NCBI RefSeq assembly: GCF_001435235.1
Contig: NZ_AZGB01000015.1
Coordinates: forward strand, 5,117 to 69,116
Reading direction: 5' to 3'
Length of the DNA: 64,000 nucleotides
From: Liquorilactobacillus ghanensis DSM 18630
Lineage (GTDB): Bacteria > Bacillota > Bacilli > Lactobacillales > Lactobacillaceae
The translations under genes were made by a program, and so were the position numbers. This document shows positions 62,162 to 64,000 of the stretch, one piece after another. Below the pieces are notes generated by a model that did not search any database, was not told the origin of the DNA, and saw only the letters and a program-made list of their open reading frames with translations. Within the stretch, counting starts at the first letter, position 1. Every line of letters starts with the position of its first letter.

Positions 62162-63139
62162 CTATATACTTTGAAGCACCATAATAACCGGAACAACAAC
62201 TATAAACAAAGTTGAAGTTGCTACTACAACATTAGTTGCAAATTTAACATCGCTGTGATAATTACTTGCCAAAATTGGTAAGACAGCGAGTGTAGGTGTT
62301 GCCGCCTGAATTATCAATGTTTTATGAAAAATTCCATTCATTTGGATTCCCATTTTCAAGCCTGCAAAAACTATCACCGCCATAATTACCGGTGAAATAA
62401 TAAATCTACCAATTAAAGTCAAAATTAAATGGAAGTCAATTTTTATACTAGAAATACCAAATTGCTTCAGTATTATTCCGATATAAATCAAAGAAAGAGG
62501 TGTTACCAATCCACCAATATCGGTCAATGTCATCGACACAAAATTAACCAGTAAGTGAGTTTTTAGCCATGGGATGTAAATAAATGGCAGAGCTACAATA
62601 AATCCCCATAACGGAGCTGGAATAAGGTGGCTTAAATCGAATTTAACCTTTTGTCCTTTTTTCTTATCAATTGTAGGATCATCTGCAGCAATAACCCAAA
62701 CACCTAATGTCCAAATAATTATAGTGTTAACAATATAATATACCAATAAGTAAGGAACAGATATTTGACCAAACAAAGCAATGTTTTAAGGCATACCAAT
62801 AAATACTGTATTAGCCCCATTAATTGCTGTCATCATTAATCCACGTCGGCCGCGAGGAACTTTAAAAGCTTTCATTTCTAACCAAGAAACTACGTATCCA
62901 ACCAAAATAGAGATAATTGTATAAACTAACCCGCTTGATAATTTAGCTAGCTGATCTGGTTTAAAATACTTCATCATTGCCATAAAAATTGAAGCTGGTA
63001 AAGCTACCTTCATTATTAGCTTTGAAATTGATCCTGAAAATTTTTCATCAAACCAACCAAGCCCTTGCGTAAAATAACCGATCGCTATCATGATTAAAAT
63101 AGCAAGAACACTCTGAATCGAAGTAACAAAAACATTCAT
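62162..63139 (-). pseudogene. AEC-family malate/citrate permease with internal stop
   Basis: Two in-frame pieces separated only by TAA at 62786-62788: the first ends GANTVFIGMP, the second resumes NIALFGQISVPYLLVYYIVN and runs to the normal end (ATPTLAVLPILASNYHSDVK). The intact paralogue MleP reads GMPLNNALFG here, so a leucine codon (TTA) became TAA. Otherwise about 325 residues and ten helices, undamaged. It lies between mae and citC, where it would import the C4/C6 acid. Confidence 0.88.
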
Positions 63140-63212
63140 TTGTCATACCTCCTAGAGGCACAAGACAAAATTATATTGTTTTCTTAAAGACAATCATTTC
63201 GTCTTAAACCTG

Positions 63213-64000
63213 CTAATTCTTTTTATAATTTTCAACTGCATTAGATACTTTCGTAGCAACATCTAAATCAAAAACACCTGGAATAATATCATTAGCAGTC
63301 GGATTAGGAACTAAATCAGCTAAGGATTGTGCAACCACCTTCTCTAATTTGGTATCAACGTTATTTAAGCCGCTTTGTAATAAGCCTCTAAATAGTCCGG
63401 GAAATACTAAAATATTATTAATTTGATTTGGATATTGACTTGAACCAGTTGCTATCACTTTTGCTCCACCTTTTATTGCTAATTCCGGTAAAATTTCTGG
63501 TACAGGATTAGCTAGAGCAAAAACAATTGGATTTTTAGCCATTTTTTGAACGTCAGTAGTTGTTAAGACATTTGCATCGGATAATCCAATGAAAACATCT
63601 TGATCAGTAATCACTTCATTTAGTTTTAAATCTTTTCCGCTTTGTCCAACTTTTTTTGCTAAAGAACGTTGATAAGAATTGTATCGGGAATCATCCGGAT
63701 CAATCAGGCCATACTTGTCTACCAATGTTAATTTTTTTACTCCACATTCAAATAATAATTCGGCCGTTGCTACTCCAGCTGCACCAATTCCGTTAATTAA
63801 GATTTTCAAGTCTTCCAATGGTTTATTAACCACCTTAGCTGAATTTAATAATCCAGCTAAAACAACAATTGCCGTTCCTTCTTGATCATCATGATAAACG
63901 GGAATATTCAATTCTGATTTCAATTGTTCTTCAATTTCAAAACAACGTGGAGCCGCAATATCCTCTAAGTGTATTCCAGAAAATGACTTAGAAATATTTT
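63213..64000 (-). CDS. mae: malic enzyme / oxaloacetate decarboxylase, open at right edge
   Basis: About 262 visible C-terminal residues; the frame stays open to the window edge (SFSGIHLEDIAAPRCFEIEE precedes NIPVYHDDQEGTAIVVLAGL). Rossmann motif INGIGAAGVATAELLFECGV, and FALANPVPEILPELA, typical of the short malic enzymes. In citrate clusters of lactic acid bacteria this enzyme decarboxylates oxaloacetate or malate to pyruvate. First visible gene of the cit operon; the true start and the promoter lie outside. Confidence 0.92.
   Translation of the reverse strand, partial: NISKSFSGIHLEDIAAPRCFEIEEQLKSELNIPVYHDDQEGTAIVVLAGLLNSAKVVNKPLEDLKILINGIGAAGVATAELLFECGVKKLTLVDKYGLIDPDDSRYNSYQRSLAKKVGQSGKDLKLNEVITDQDVFIGLSDANVLTTTDVQKMAKNPIVFALANPVPEILPELAIKGGAKVIATGSSQYPNQINNILVFPGLFRGLLQSGLNNVDTKLEKVVAQSLADLVPNPTANDIIPGVFDLDVATKVSNAVENYKKN

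Overview
The window looks like a chromosomal segment of a low-GC, fermentative member of the Lactobacillaceae. The evidence is a mleR/mleS/mleP malolactic cluster, a citCDEF-citXG citrate lyase cluster with malic enzyme, many TTG and GTG starts behind strong AGGAGG sites, and several small-protein families common in lactobacilli. I see no rRNA, tRNA or CRISPR array.

Left third (about 1-28.8 kb) is an accessory region under heavy decay. It opens with the end of an IS3-family transposase, and a frameshifted copy of the same 3' end lies at 17.1 kb. Between them are drug-export modules: an MFS pair flanked by duplicated regulator scraps, a DHA2 pump with a divergent TetR gene and two identical operators, an ABC efflux pair with an AvrD-like fragment and a divergent HxlR gene, and a MarR-DHA2 operon with two palindromic operators. 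From 14 to 28 kb come small membrane proteins (TPR, DUF1310-like, YcxB-like, several four-helix paralogues), an AbrB-ParE toxin-antitoxin pair, three copies of a recombinase-like HTH tail, and about a dozen genes broken by single-base shifts or stops. The stretch ends with a type I toxin-antitoxin locus at 28.5-28.8 kb.

Middle (29-38 kb) is well preserved: a DJ-1/PfpI protein, a maltose-type acetyltransferase, a complete UgpBEAC-like importer, an orphan zinc-binding lipoprotein with Zur-like boxes, an EamA exporter and a histidine phosphatase.

Right half (38-64 kb) is mostly organic-acid and electron-acceptor metabolism: mleR<>mleSP; a UvrA paralogue and a DUF2075 ATPase; menF-menD-menH-menC; an HxlR regulator divergent from a quinone-oxidoreductase-like gene; fumC-frdA behind a Rex-like site; then, after a SAP-domain gene and a second type I toxin-antitoxin locus, mae-(broken AEC carrier)-citC-citD-citE-citF-citXG on the minus strand. 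Together these would take up malate and citrate, convert them to lactate or oxaloacetate/pyruvate, and allow malate to fumarate to succinate as an electron sink. Menaquinone genes menE, menB and menA are not in the window, and the citrate-side carrier carries a nonsense codon.
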